DNA of 64,000 nt, from positions 6,590,696 through 6,654,695 of the forward strand of contig OX579638.1 of the NCBI GenBank assembly GCA_951230915.1, read 5' to 3'. A model generated the notes under the pieces. The model worked only from the letters and a program-made list of their open reading frames with translations. It was not told where the DNA came from and made no database searches. Made by a program: the position numbers and the translations under genes. Every line of letters begins with the position of its first letter. Within the stretch, counting starts at the first letter, position 1. Below, piece by piece: positions 39,402-50,189 of this stretch. Source of the stretch: Antitrichia curtipendula (lineage: Eukaryota > Streptophyta > Bryopsida > Hypnales > Leucodontaceae).

Positions 39402-39609
39402 TAGCCTTAGCTTAGAGCTAGTTGCCAGGGCTATTTTTTTTTTTCATATTTCTTAAATGAATGAAAAGGAGATATGTCGTTGGTGGGCATTGCTGATGTG
39501 GCGATTTGCAAAAATAGTCCAGAGTTCTGCTATGGCAATCATCTTGAAATTCTAGGTGTCCTAGTCGGTGACAAATTCTTTTACTCATTATTTTTTTACT
39601 CAGTACTTA

Positions 39610-41711
39610 GGGCGGGTTTATACACGCTCTGGGGCCGGATGGAAGGCCGGCCGGATTTGCCTACAATCCGGCCTTCAATCCGGCCCCAATTCACCACTCC
39701 GGCCCTAGATAATGTAAAGTGGTGAGGCCGGATTTGGGGGCCGGATTGAGGATTCATCACTCCGGCCCCAAGTAATGTAAAGTGGTGAAGTTGAATTCTA
39801 GGGCCGGATTGAAGATTAATGTGCTCTTGTATTTTCTTAATGTTCAAATAAAAAAACATAAAACATGAATATTTCCTTTCTCTTCTTATTTTTCTATTTC
39901 AAAAGAATAAAAGAGAATTTTTTTTAGTTTTTTGTTCTTTTTTGTTCATATTTGTTCAATTTCAAACAAAGAAAAGATAGTTTTAAGATTTTTTAAAATC
40001 CTTTTTTTTATTCCTACTTTATCTATTTCAAAAATAGAAGAGAGATTTTTTAATATTTTAAAACGTTTTTGTTTTCTTTCCTATCTTCTATTGGAAAAAA
40101 AAATTATTTTATTTGAATCTTTTCCTTTCTCTTCTTGTTTTTGTATTCTGAAAGAAAGAATTAAAAACAAAAACAAAAGCTTGGAACTTTTCCTTTCCTT
40201 TCTTATTTTTTCTATTTAATTTTTAATTTTTTAAATCATATTTAAATGAAAGTAGACTCAATTTATTATAATATATATTTTTGATTATTTATGTAGTCAA
40301 TGTACATTAAGTCACATTCCCTATTTTCCTACTTTTGCAACATGGCGACTATACAAATGCAGAATGTTGTAAAGTAAACATGCTTATGTAAGACATAATG
40401 AGTGTTTTTGCCTTTATTACAATTGGCAAAAAAATTCAGATTTTTTTCCATACAAACATAATAGTGAGAAATAAAGAGAGTAGTTGAATTTTTTATTTAC
40501 AAAGTATGAATTTTTTATAAATTTTGAAGTATATTGTCCAATTGGCTTAAAAGAGTCTATACACTACTCCAAAACCAACAAAAAGTTAGTGTATGCTTGA
40601 TGGCTATCCTACTACCTAAAGCAGTTACAATATTTTATAACGGGGTCACAACATCAAGGAAGAAAAAAATCAATTACTTTGATGAATTGGTACTAAAAAG
40701 GTAGAAGTTTCTAAATTAATCCTTAATAGCTCCATCACCATCACCCAAGACATTGATTTTGGCCACTAACCAACCTAATGAAGTCCTAATTTCATCTATT
40801 GAATTTTTTTTGTCATGGGTTGATGTAAGACTCTAATGGGTCATTTCCTAGGTGCATGTCATAGGTGGTTTGCCTATCATATGCAAATTTATCTTAGTAT
40901 CATTAGTATTATTCCTTACTTTCAAGTTCAGTCTCAATTCTATATTGACACTTATGCAAATAGCCCTAATTATTTTTTAATTATTTTTTGGGGAAAGAAA
41001 TGGGTCTAGACTCAAAGTGCGAAGCATGTGGATTTTAATTATAGAATATTTTAGTGGAAAATAAAAATAAAAATAAAAATTCTAATGTTTTTCCTTGAAG
41101 TTTTTTTCTTATGTTGAAATTCTTTTTTAAATTATTCTTTTTTAATTTAAAAATAAAAATAATTTTTTTAGAAAATTTCATTACAATTATCTCCAGGGGC
41201 TCTATTAACATATGGCTAGTCACTGCCTTCGTTGCAAATCTGTAATCCCATAAATGAAAAATAATTATTGATTTCTGGTTAGCAGTAAAATCAGTGACAG
41301 AACGTCGTAAATCTTCAGTCTGACAGAACAAGCAGACCAGAACTCTCTTGTTTCACTTCTTATCTAGTTTATTTGTAAAATCAAAGAGTTCGTAAATAAA
41401 ATAAAAAATAAAATTCTTTTCATCAATGGTGGAGATTTTTACAATCTAATGGAGGAGCCCAATCCGAACCCAATCCGGCCCTAGATGGGAAATCGGGCCA
41501 CCCAAAACCTCGTCCCGATTGCTCCTCTGGGGCCGGATGGTTTGGCGCCAAAACTATGCCACCTAAGGCGACACGTAGGATGAGTGGTGGTTTCAATCCG
41601 GCCCTAGTATAAAGCCCTTGGGTCGGATTTGGAGAAATTGAGCCATCCTATTGGTTCAAACTTGGAGAGTTCCGGCCGGCCTTCAATCCGGCCCCAAGTA
41701 TAAACCGGCCC
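39610..41711. mobile_element. PIF/Harbinger-type (Tourist-like) non-autonomous element, 2.1 kb
   Basis: Left end GGGCGGGTTTATACACGC and inverted right end GGGCCGGTTTATACTTGG, both continuing into GGGGCCGGAT-GAAGGCCGGCCGGA, about 45 bp in all. Target duplication TTA at 39607-39609 and 41712-41714. GGGCC-GTTT ends and TWA duplications are typical of PIF/Harbinger. Subterminal CCGGCCC blocks and AATGTAAAGTGGTGA repeats (39710-39790) face CCGGCCC blocks at 41465-41700. The interior is very AT-rich and encodes no recognisable transposase. Confidence 0.85.
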
Positions 41712-41720
41712 TTAGTACTC

Positions 41721-42253
41721 ATTTTTGTCCAAATCTTTGTAGTGATCTTCTAGTGAAAGCGCACTTCCAGGCACGTATATATTGGTTAATCCTTAAACGT
41801 TGAGGAGGACGTTTGGCGTCCGATGGATGATAGAGAATCAACCTACTAGGACAGAAGTGCAACTATTCATCCTTGAAATTTTGTTGTGAAAAGGGGAAGT
41901 CTTCTATAGTTCTTTGACTTCCAATGAGTGGTTTTGTTATTTCTTAGGCCAATGAATCACACAGTAATGAAAAGGGATGATTTCCAAGGTCACCCATTTG
42001 TCCTTTTAAGGGTTAAAATGTTGTAAATGACGCAAATAGTATCTTCTACCTTTGCATAGATTGTGAGATGTTGACACGATTGGTTTTAGAGCTTAGTTGA
42101 AGTGAAGATGCAAAAGTGATAGGGCTACTTTGGTACAAAGTACAGAGAATATGCAATGAGCATGTGCAAGAATGTAAGCACCTGGATGGCTGGCTGACGC
42201 TGCTGCCGTCTCTCTAAGAACCCAAACAATTCGGCAGAGCCGAGCCAAATCGC
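41721..42253. repeat. Duplicated segment A, copy 2
   Basis: Second copy of 33927-34243, split by a TTAA-flanked insertion at 41786-42016. The homologous part resumes at AATGTTGTAAATGACGC. It ends immediately before the U2-like sequence. Confidence 0.85.
41786..42016. mobile_element. TTAA-flanked MITE inserted in segment A
   Basis: Left TTAATCCTTAAACGTTGAGG, right (inverted) TTAACCCTTAAAAGGACAAA. The homologous stretch at about 34000-34015 (TATATATAAATGCTGTAAG) lacks this sequence and serves as an approximate empty site. Confidence 0.7.
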
Positions 42254-42287
42254 AGATACATATCAAGCAGCTGCACATGCAAGAATC

Positions 42288-42420
42288 ATACAGTTCTTAG
42301 CCTTTTGGCTAAGATCAAGTGAGGTATCTGCTCTTATCAGTTCCATATATGAGTCTCATTGAGTCTCATGTATCTAAGCTTAATCTAATTTTTCTCAGGG
42401 TGAAGGTCCACTCGGTACCT
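42288..42420 (+). ncRNA. U2 snRNA-like sequence, variant or pseudogene
   Basis: The 5' third matches U2 snRNA: ATACAGTTCTTAG, then CCTTTTGGCTAAGATCAAGT, GTATCTG and TCTTATCAGTT. The branch-point recognition element GTAGTA of normal U2 reads GAGGTA here. After CAGTT the sequence leaves U2 but forms a long hairpin (ATATATGAG...CTCATGTAT, 42345-42375 approximately), followed by TAATTTTTCTC, which could mimic the Sm site. The plant upstream element RTCCCACATCG was not seen; TACATATC about 30 bases upstream could serve as a TATA-like box. Most likely a diverged or dead U2 copy. Confidence 0.6.
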
Positions 42421-42944
42421 ACAGGAATCGCCTTCTTGTTGTCAATATACAAAACCATTAGGGCTTCATTCCCTCCTGAATATCATCCGGAGAGGCTAAT
42501 TAGGTTTACATCAAGAAAATGAAAAGAATTGCAACAAGACTACAACAATGTAGTAACAGGTACTTTTGTTTGCAAGACCATAGAAATATTGTTTCAAACC
42601 TTTTGCAATATTGAATTGTTATCTTCTATTGCATTGTTGTTTCTTTAGAGTTCTTGCAACAATACTACAGTTGTGTAATAAAAGAACAAGTCTTGTAAGC
42701 AGGCTTGTTGCAATAGTGAAATTAGAACTAACTTTTTCAGTACTGTTTCATTTTCAGCTTAGTAACAAAAACAATATTTCTATGGTCTTGCAAACAAAAG
42801 TACCTCCTCTAGTAATTTGACACCTATTAGACTTTTACTAACTTTCATAAAAATATAGAATGTTAAAAAAAGTTATTATTATGGGTCTAGGAAGCCCTTG
42901 AATTATGATAGCGTTCCAAAAATGGTCATTGTAGCTCCTAGGGA
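42421..42944. other. Intergenic, no gene seen
   Basis: AT-rich. CTTTTGTTTGCAAGACCATA (42559-42578) and its exact complement near 42781-42800 form a large fold-back of about 240 bp, probably another MITE of unknown class. Confidence 0.45.
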
Positions 42945-43841
42945 TTAATCCCTATATGACTGTTGGCACCAAATTTGGTGTTGATAATATTTAGAAGTTA
43001 AATAAAACCTAACCAATTCGGTATTTCCAGTTTTTTATATTGTTGAAAATTTATTTATGAAGTGTAACTTTAATACCATATTTAACTACTTTTGGACTTC
43101 TAAGGGAATTTTGGACTTTGTCCATCGGGAGATCTTCCAGTGTCATAGATATCTAAAATCTAAACCGGTTGTACATTTTTCAATCCACCTAGTCCAAAAT
43201 CTATATCATTTTTAGATTCATAAAATCTATAGAAGTCAAAGTCTACAACTGTCTTAGATGTCCCTTTATCAATTTTGGACTTTGCAAAATCCAAAAATAG
43301 TTAAATATGGCATTTTAGCATCAAAAATACAATTTAAAAAATATTTGATTATGATATTTCTATTCAAGATTTTGTGCAAGGTATCTCAATGCAATCTTGA
43401 CTTTCCATGTTGTTGACAGTTCTTGGGATTGAACCACAAAAACGTTGAAGTTTGGAGGAAAACACACATTAGAAATTCATTTAAAAGAACTGTAATGTAG
43501 ATTTTGATAAGCCATAAATTGATTGAGGTTCTCCATGTTAGGCCCTATACCCTCATATTTTTTGGAAGGCCAACTTTTCAGATTTGGCATGTAAAGAGAA
43601 GATTGAAACACTTCAAAATACTTTTGCAATTTTTACACCCTCTTCATCAAACGTTACAATCTTTCAATTCATAAGTAATATTGTTGTGTTTTCTTCCTAT
43701 GTGATTTCTAACATGTCTAGTTTGAATTTTTACGGTTCCAATTCAAAACAAATCAATACAACTTATCCAAATGTTGGAGTTTTTCCAATTTAGAGCAAAT
43801 TCCTAGAAGCTCAAAAAAGGTCTTGGGCATTTAGAGGTTAA
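42945..43841. mobile_element. TTAA-flanked element, 0.9 kb
   Basis: Left TTAATCCCTATATGAC, right (inverted) TTAACCTCTAAATGCCCAAG. About 500 bases of its right half are clearly homologous to the element at 55167-55824 (shared: AAGATTTTGTGCAAGG, TTACAATCTTTCAAT, TATGTGATTTCTAACAT). No transposase frame. Confidence 0.65.
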
Positions 43842-43927
43842 GAGTTACAAATCATTAAAAAAAATGAACCAATGATGTGTCCTCTAGTGGATCTAGTACA
43901 AGTATAAGGATATTAACTAAATGACCC

Positions 43928-44472
43928 TTAACCCTCAAATAACGGGCTCATAATCATGGAAATCATCTGTTTGAGTATCGTGTGAACTGTTGGATTAAAA
44001 TAATACAAAAATATTCAGAGGAAGACAAACTATTGTAGATAATCTTCCCTTTTTACACACAATTTAGTTTTTTGTTCAATTTTAGACCTACTTCTATTTA
44101 ACAATTTTTTTAAGATTGAAAATCAAGTGTCTTTTTAGAATTTTTTTCTAGACTTTCAATTCAATTTTTAAATATTATTATTTTTTAAATTCAAAGTATT
44201 AAGTAGAAAACATTTCTACAAATGGCAATCAAAGTCATCTAAAATTGCAAGACAACATTCAAAAATTCTTCTTTTCTAACTTTGGATGCTAAAATCTTCC
44301 GATCTATACTGTTAAACTTCATGACATTCTTACCATATGATTTGAAATAAATCAAATACAAGATTTTATTGTTAGATTTTAAGAAAAATATTGTTTATTT
44401 GATGAATGCAATGAAATTGGCAATTTTGAGTGTTTACCAAAAAAAAATGGCATTTAGACTGTAAAGGTTTAA
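43928..44472. mobile_element. TTAA-flanked element, 0.55 kb
   Basis: Left TTAACCCTCAAATAACGG, right (inverted) TTAAACCTTTACAGTC. Its interior resembles the right half of the element at 11580-12712 (for example AAACTTCATGA-ATTCTTAC and AAATTACAAGAT-type stretches). Confidence 0.6.
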
Positions 44473-44734
44473 AAGTCTATGAAAGTTATTTGAAGTCTTT
44501 CAATCCTCTCTTTACAAATTTAAAATCTTAAAAGTTTGTCACTAAAGAAATATAAAGATATATGGCATAACTTACAGATCTTCAATTAATTTATAGCTTA
44601 TTCTAATGTAAACAATTCTTTTAAATGAATTTCTCATGTGATTTTTCCTCCAAACTTCAATGTATTTGTGGCTCTTGGAATTTGTGTCATTTCACTTTGG
44701 GATTTAGGAGGAGGTTCGTCAAGGGCCGTGAAAC
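44473..44734. repeat. Inverted partial copy of the 43.4 kb element interior
   Basis: CTTTTAAATGAATTTCTCATG and CCTCCAAACTTCAATGTATT are the inverse complement of 43440-43500 with scattered changes. It shows nesting and rearrangement of the TTAA family. Confidence 0.6.
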
Positions 44735-45666
44735 TTAACCCCTAAAGGACCAACATGCCTTTTTTGGCAACATAGCAATTTTGGGTAGGTACGTGTGACT
44801 GGAGATTTTCACATTTTGGGCTGAAATTTTTATAGAAGGCGTGGACGAGGAATATCTTTCATATGCACCAAATTTCATGACATTTGGAAATGCGAGTCAA
44901 AAGTTATGGCCAAATATGTTGTTTGTTTCTCAACTCGGGCAGTTCGGGCAGATCAGAAAAAATCACTTTTTTCAAAAATAAAAATTTGAAATTGGTTTAT
45001 TAGATTTATATATACGTGAAAAGCTTTGAATCATTCCATTCTGATCAATGAGTCAAACGTTATGAGGAATTTTAGTTTGTGGGCAATTATGGATTGTCTA
45101 CTCTAAAATAAACTTTAAAGTCGTTTATTTCACTCAGTTTTCAATATTTTTCAAAAAAAATAAAATTTTAGGGTGTAGATTGTTTATTACAACATTGCAA
45201 CCATTGGGATTAGCATTTTTCAATTCCATAATTAACTTCTTAACAATTTAGTGTTTTGAACCATTCTCTACTTCTTTCTACTTATTATTTTTTCCTATAT
45301 GTTGTACAATTCCAAATAATTTGAAAATTTTCAAGCATGTAGCCAACTTGCCTTGAAGAATGAATCCAAAGAAGCACAATCATTTTGGAATTTTTTTCAT
45401 AATAATCTGACCTTGTGAAGTGCAGCTGCCCGGTTTTTCGCAGGGCCCAAAAAAGGACTTTTGCCACTTCAAATGCTAATAAATTCCAATCTACACGATG
45501 AAAATTTCTGAAATTTTTTCCACGTATTTTCAAACCAGAATACTACAAGATCCTACGGTTATATGTGTGCAAAAATGATATTTTTCAAATATTTGATACT
45601 TGTACTAGAAATGGCAGTTTTGGAGCATTTTTGGTGAGAACATAGTCAAGGAACTTTAGGGGTTAA
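44735..45666. mobile_element. TTAA-flanked element, 0.93 kb
   Basis: Left TTAACCCCTAAAGGACCAAC, right (inverted) TTAACCCCTAAAGTTCCTTG, TTAA at both borders. AT-rich interior without transposase. Confidence 0.7.
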
Positions 45667-45951
45667 ACAACAAGAATTGCAAAATCGATAGTTCGAATGT
45701 CGATCCATCTATTTTCTTGCAAAAATTTGATTTGTACAACTTCCCCTACTAGCTTCATTGGGAAGAAGAGATGTCAACCATGTCAACCATGATTGGATAG
45801 ATATGACTGCAATGAAGACCAATGCTGGGTAGAGTAGCTTCTGGGGGAGAAGGCGTGCTCGGTTAGGGTCTTTGTTACCATCAAATTTGAATTTTGTAAC
45901 CATGTTTTCTTGAGGCTTTGATTCTTGTCAATACGATCATTTGGATACTTA

Positions 45952-46945
45952 CACTAGAAGAAAAACGTATCCACCACAACCAATTGCAATGTAACTATGT
46001 TTCCTATACAACTGTCCTGCGACTGTAGCCCTTTACATTTGCACCAGATTTGACATGAACAAAGTTATACATTATTGTAGTCACAAAATAGTCGCAAAGT
46101 GAAGTTTAGGATTACATGGATGTATCAAAAGAATTGATGTGAGGTATTCTACATCCAATATTCCTTATAATTGTCGATGTGGACAATTTTCTGTTCTGTA
46201 GAGTCTAGTGAGTCAAACTACAGTTGCATAGAATTGCAATTCAACTAGAATTCAACTCGAAAGCAACTAGGCTACAACTAGAGTTCAACTAGAAAACAAT
46301 TACAATTGTCAAGAGTACCATTAGGTTGGACATATAAGAATTGTAAGTTATAGCATTTTTACGTAATCAATTCTATTTATGGAATTCCAATATTTCTACA
46401 TTTTGTAGACTTCTATAATTTGTAGATTTCTGTAGTCTATAGAAATCACCAAATATTTAAAGTCTAAGAAATTTTAGAACTTGTGCAATTGTAAAGTTTT
46501 GTAAATTGATGAAATCTATTTAATATCAATATTTGGATTTGATAATCTAAAAAAAAACTAGATCTGAAAATTTAATATCTACAAATCATTGAGGTTGAAA
46601 CTTAAAATCTACAAATCTACAAATCATAGACAAGTCGTAAACAAGTTGCAAATCAGTTGTAAACAAGTTGAAAATAAGTTGAAAATGAATTGCAAACAAG
46701 TTGCACATGAGTTGCAAACAAGTTGCACACAAGCAAACTCCACATTAGCAACCACGTCAGGAGAGTTCATCAATGAACTTCCACATAGACTATCGAATGA
46801 GATCAAACTTGCAACTATTTTGCAACTAGTGCAACTTGTCCATTGCAATTGCGGTCTCTAGATTATCACCTAGTTGCAAACGCCCCCTGCAACTACAAAG
46901 CCAATTGCACATTGTAGTCTCTAAATCCCTCATTTTCTTCTAGTG
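45952..46945. mobile_element. Non-autonomous CACTA-type element, 994 bp
   Basis: Ends CACTAGAAGAAAA on both sides, with exact TTA duplication (45949-45951 and 46946-46948). Subterminal short repeats are rich in GCAACTAGA/AGTTGCAA. A tandem series of AAACAAGTTGCA-type units occupies 46630-46740. No transposase. Confidence 0.92.
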
Positions 46946-46948
46946 TTA

Positions 46949-49900
46949 TGTATTGTGCGTTCTTGCAAATTCTAGGCAATCTTGGTTGCATAATAGAATA
47001 CCGTAAATAGCATTCTTGCGAATTGCAAGCAATTTTGGTTGCACAATAGTGCTCAATTGGGTATATTGGAAATTCAGTTATTCTATACTTTTGAATCTTG
47101 ATTGTGAGTTTGAATTTAGTATTCATGTTTTCTTAACATGTAGATTGGGCTTTTTATGGTTACTTTGATTGTCTGTGTCAATGTCTGCCTGTATAACATG
47201 CAAATTTTGGATGTTTATTTTGCATTCATGACTTGGTTGCATTTGATATTCAATTTTGCATGCAGAAGTTTCTGCTTAGTTTTACTTGCGATTGCTATAA
47301 TGTTTGTAGTAAGATTGTGACAGTATTTGGATTCCTTTCTGCCCCTTTGAGTTTAAATTTGTGGAAGTTTATTTCGATGGCTTTGGATTGACTTGTAACC
47401 TAATACTTGTTTCAGTTATGAGTACAGGCTAGGGCTATGATTCCAATTGTGAAGGCAACTGACCGCAAAGAAGGTCTCTGGATAGAAAGGCTATTTTGGA
47501 AATTAAAATAGAAGATATGCCATAAAGAGAAAATGAAGGCTAGTAAATGGTTCTTCAAAACCTCTCTCTCGAGAAGACTCCACCTACTTTGACAATGGTC
47601 CATATATTGGATGCGCCTATACAAGGCAATGTCTTGGTATGCATATCTTCATTACTTGTCTATTTCAATGTATTTGTGATGATTATGATGCAGATTGTGA
47701 ATTGCAGACAATAGCTTTCAAATAGAACTTTTTAGAAGTCCAAGTACTGCACAAAAGAATATATATACTACCAAATTGTTGTGACTACTTCGTTGGAGTA
47801 ATTGTCCTCAAAGAATGTCTTTGGATAGAAAAGTTGATTTGTAAAGATTGTCAGGCAATTCAAGCGTCAATGGAGTGTTTGGCATCCAAAGACATGGCTG
47901 ATGTCGTGGTAGTAAAAGTTCCACATTGCCTTGGCTAGGGAATTTTGACTACTTCTCACATTACAAAGTTGCTCCTTGAAGGCAAGGTAGTTGTTAATTT
48001 GTGATTGACATGGGAGCTAGAAACATGTGTAGAGGAACTTAAATGACAAAATGCTTTGGCATAAAATGGGACCATTCAATTCCATTTCGGACTCTAGGGT
48101 GCATGCAGGTACAAGTTATAGTCTACCGGTATTACGTATTGCTCCTAATCCTCTCAATTTTTAGTTGAAATTGCACATATATGCTCAATGTGTAGTTTAT
48201 TCAGTCTTTCTGGTTTTGGATTCTGAACTGTGCGGTATTTTGAAATGGATAGTTTGGTGTTGAGTTAATCAATTTTTAAGAGCGTTTTGAAGCTCTGTAA
48301 TACTTACGAGTATTGTTTTCAGAATGATTATATGAGCCTTGGTTTTTTGGGGTATGAATCTCTGAAGGTTTCCTGAGATTTAGTCCCCCTCTCACTTATG
48401 TTTGTTTTCTAGTGTTTCTTCAGGTTAAAGTTGGTATCAAGTTCAATGATGGATGGCCATTGATAGAGCAAGCATATTTCTCTTCTATTGCGGCGCCTTA
48501 TTTAGAGTTGGACGCGTATCATAAATATAATTCTAGAATTGATGTAACAAAACTTCTTGCACTTGCAAGTTAGGTGGTACGTTGATTCCATCGTTACATT
48601 TGTTAGTTTAGTTTCAATTTTTGATGTGCTAAGCTTAGTGATAATGATTTATTTGGGGGATTTTCAACATTGTTCATCTTTTTTGAATATGTTTGTATAT
48701 GTGTCGGTCCTTGTGACTATTGTTGTTGCTAGGAATTTTGTGTGGCTTGGTTACAGCAGGGTATGTAAACAGAAGTTGTAATTTTTCTTACATAAATATT
48801 CAACAGTTAATAAACTATTCCTGAGCCCCTTGTTTTGTGATTGTATGTAGACACAATATAGTGGACATTATGAAATTCCGAGATGATTTTTGCAAGTGGG
48901 ACTTTCCTAGTTTCCTAGGCTTTTTTAATTGAATCATGTTTTTTTTTTTTTTTTTTTTTCTTACAGTTTAAACTTAAAAATGGTTAGTAACTTACAAGGA
49001 TTTATATGCAGTGTAAATTATTTATTAGTGGGCTTCTAATCTAACCTAGGCATGTTGAATCTCTAAGAAAAAAATTGACTCTATGCTAATAATCAGAAGT
49101 CCTTTGTATAGATCAACTGATCAAGTATCTTCAATTTTGTAATGTTTGGTCTTTTGAATTTCGGTATTCTTTGGTGGTTTGTTTTGTAGGAGCTTGGTGT
49201 CTTTTTTGGTTTAGTTGCTAAGAAGCAGGGGAACCTTGGTTTTGCTGAATTCCAAATAGGTGGAAGTAGAGGTTATTAAAGTTGTTAGGATTTAGAGTGA
49301 AATCTATGCTAGAAAAACATTATGTACAGAATGTGGTAGATTGTAACTAATTTGCCAATCTAGCAGTACTTGCTATGTACTACTGTAATAGATTTTGAAA
49401 TACTGAAATATAGTTCATATGTATATATGGACCTAGTTTTATTTCCAGCAACATGTAACTCATTTGTACATTTACAACTAAGTCTTGCAATCTACTATTA
49501 GACATTTCAAACGAGAAAATATAGCCCTTTTGTGCATATGAAGGTACTTGCAATCTACAACAACAAGACATTTAGGATTGTCAAAATATAGATTTTGAAT
49601 ACAATCACATTTGTTGTAGTTCACTTGCAATATTGAAAAACATCACTAACAGTACAAAGGCAATTTTGAAATAGATATTGCAACAGATTAATGTATAATT
49701 TGAATAATACGTCATAAATAGTGCATCAATATTATAGTTTCTAATTGTGAGTAGTTTTGTTGCAATTTAAAATAATATTATATTGTTAAGTAATCTAGTT
49801 AGTATTGCAATAGTACTGCGACAGTACCGTTTCAATTCCCGATTTTTTCCAATGTAGGACTTAGATTTAGCACTTTGTGGTCTTCACCTTCTATATTATT

Positions 49901-49953
49901 TTATGTCTTATTCTGAAGGATCACATATTGCAAGATAGTAGCATTTTATCACA
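46949..49953. other. AT-rich region with an exon-like stretch; possible Copia B 5' LTR at the right end
   Basis: At 48424-48572 an acceptor (GTTTCTTCAG) precedes an open frame VKVGIKFNDGWPLIEQAYFS...LLALAS ending in TAG. Two related stretches at 47460-47500 and 47805-47840 both read LWIERL-like sequence. These could be remains of an unknown gene or transposon. A T18-20 tract lies at 48939-48959. The sequence before 49954 ends TTTTATCACA and is probably the end of the 5' LTR of the adjacent Copia; its left border was not found. Confidence 0.35.
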
Positions 49954-49965
49954 TGGTATCAGAGC
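49954..49965 (+). other. Primer binding site of Copia B
   Basis: TGGTATCAGAGC, the standard initiator-Met-tRNA site of plant Copia elements, about 240 bases before the gag start. Confidence 0.85.
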
Positions 49966-50189
49966 TGTAGATCCTCAATCTTTTTGGTCGCCTTATGCAC
50001 TAAGAGTGATCAAACGTTATAGCTCCAATTAGCAATATAGCAATTAGAACAAACTACTTGTTAGCTTGACTTGTTAGATAACCATTTCTAGAAAGTCATT
50101 AAGCTATGTTGCACACTGTTCAAAGTCTTACATCAATCACTGAGATTTCTCTATTTGATTTGTCTCCGATAGATCATGTAGTTAGATAT

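Noticed and set aside
41035..41331. 98-codon minus frame inside the Harbinger-type element
   Set aside because: Lys/Phe-rich AT-driven frame without transposase motifs.
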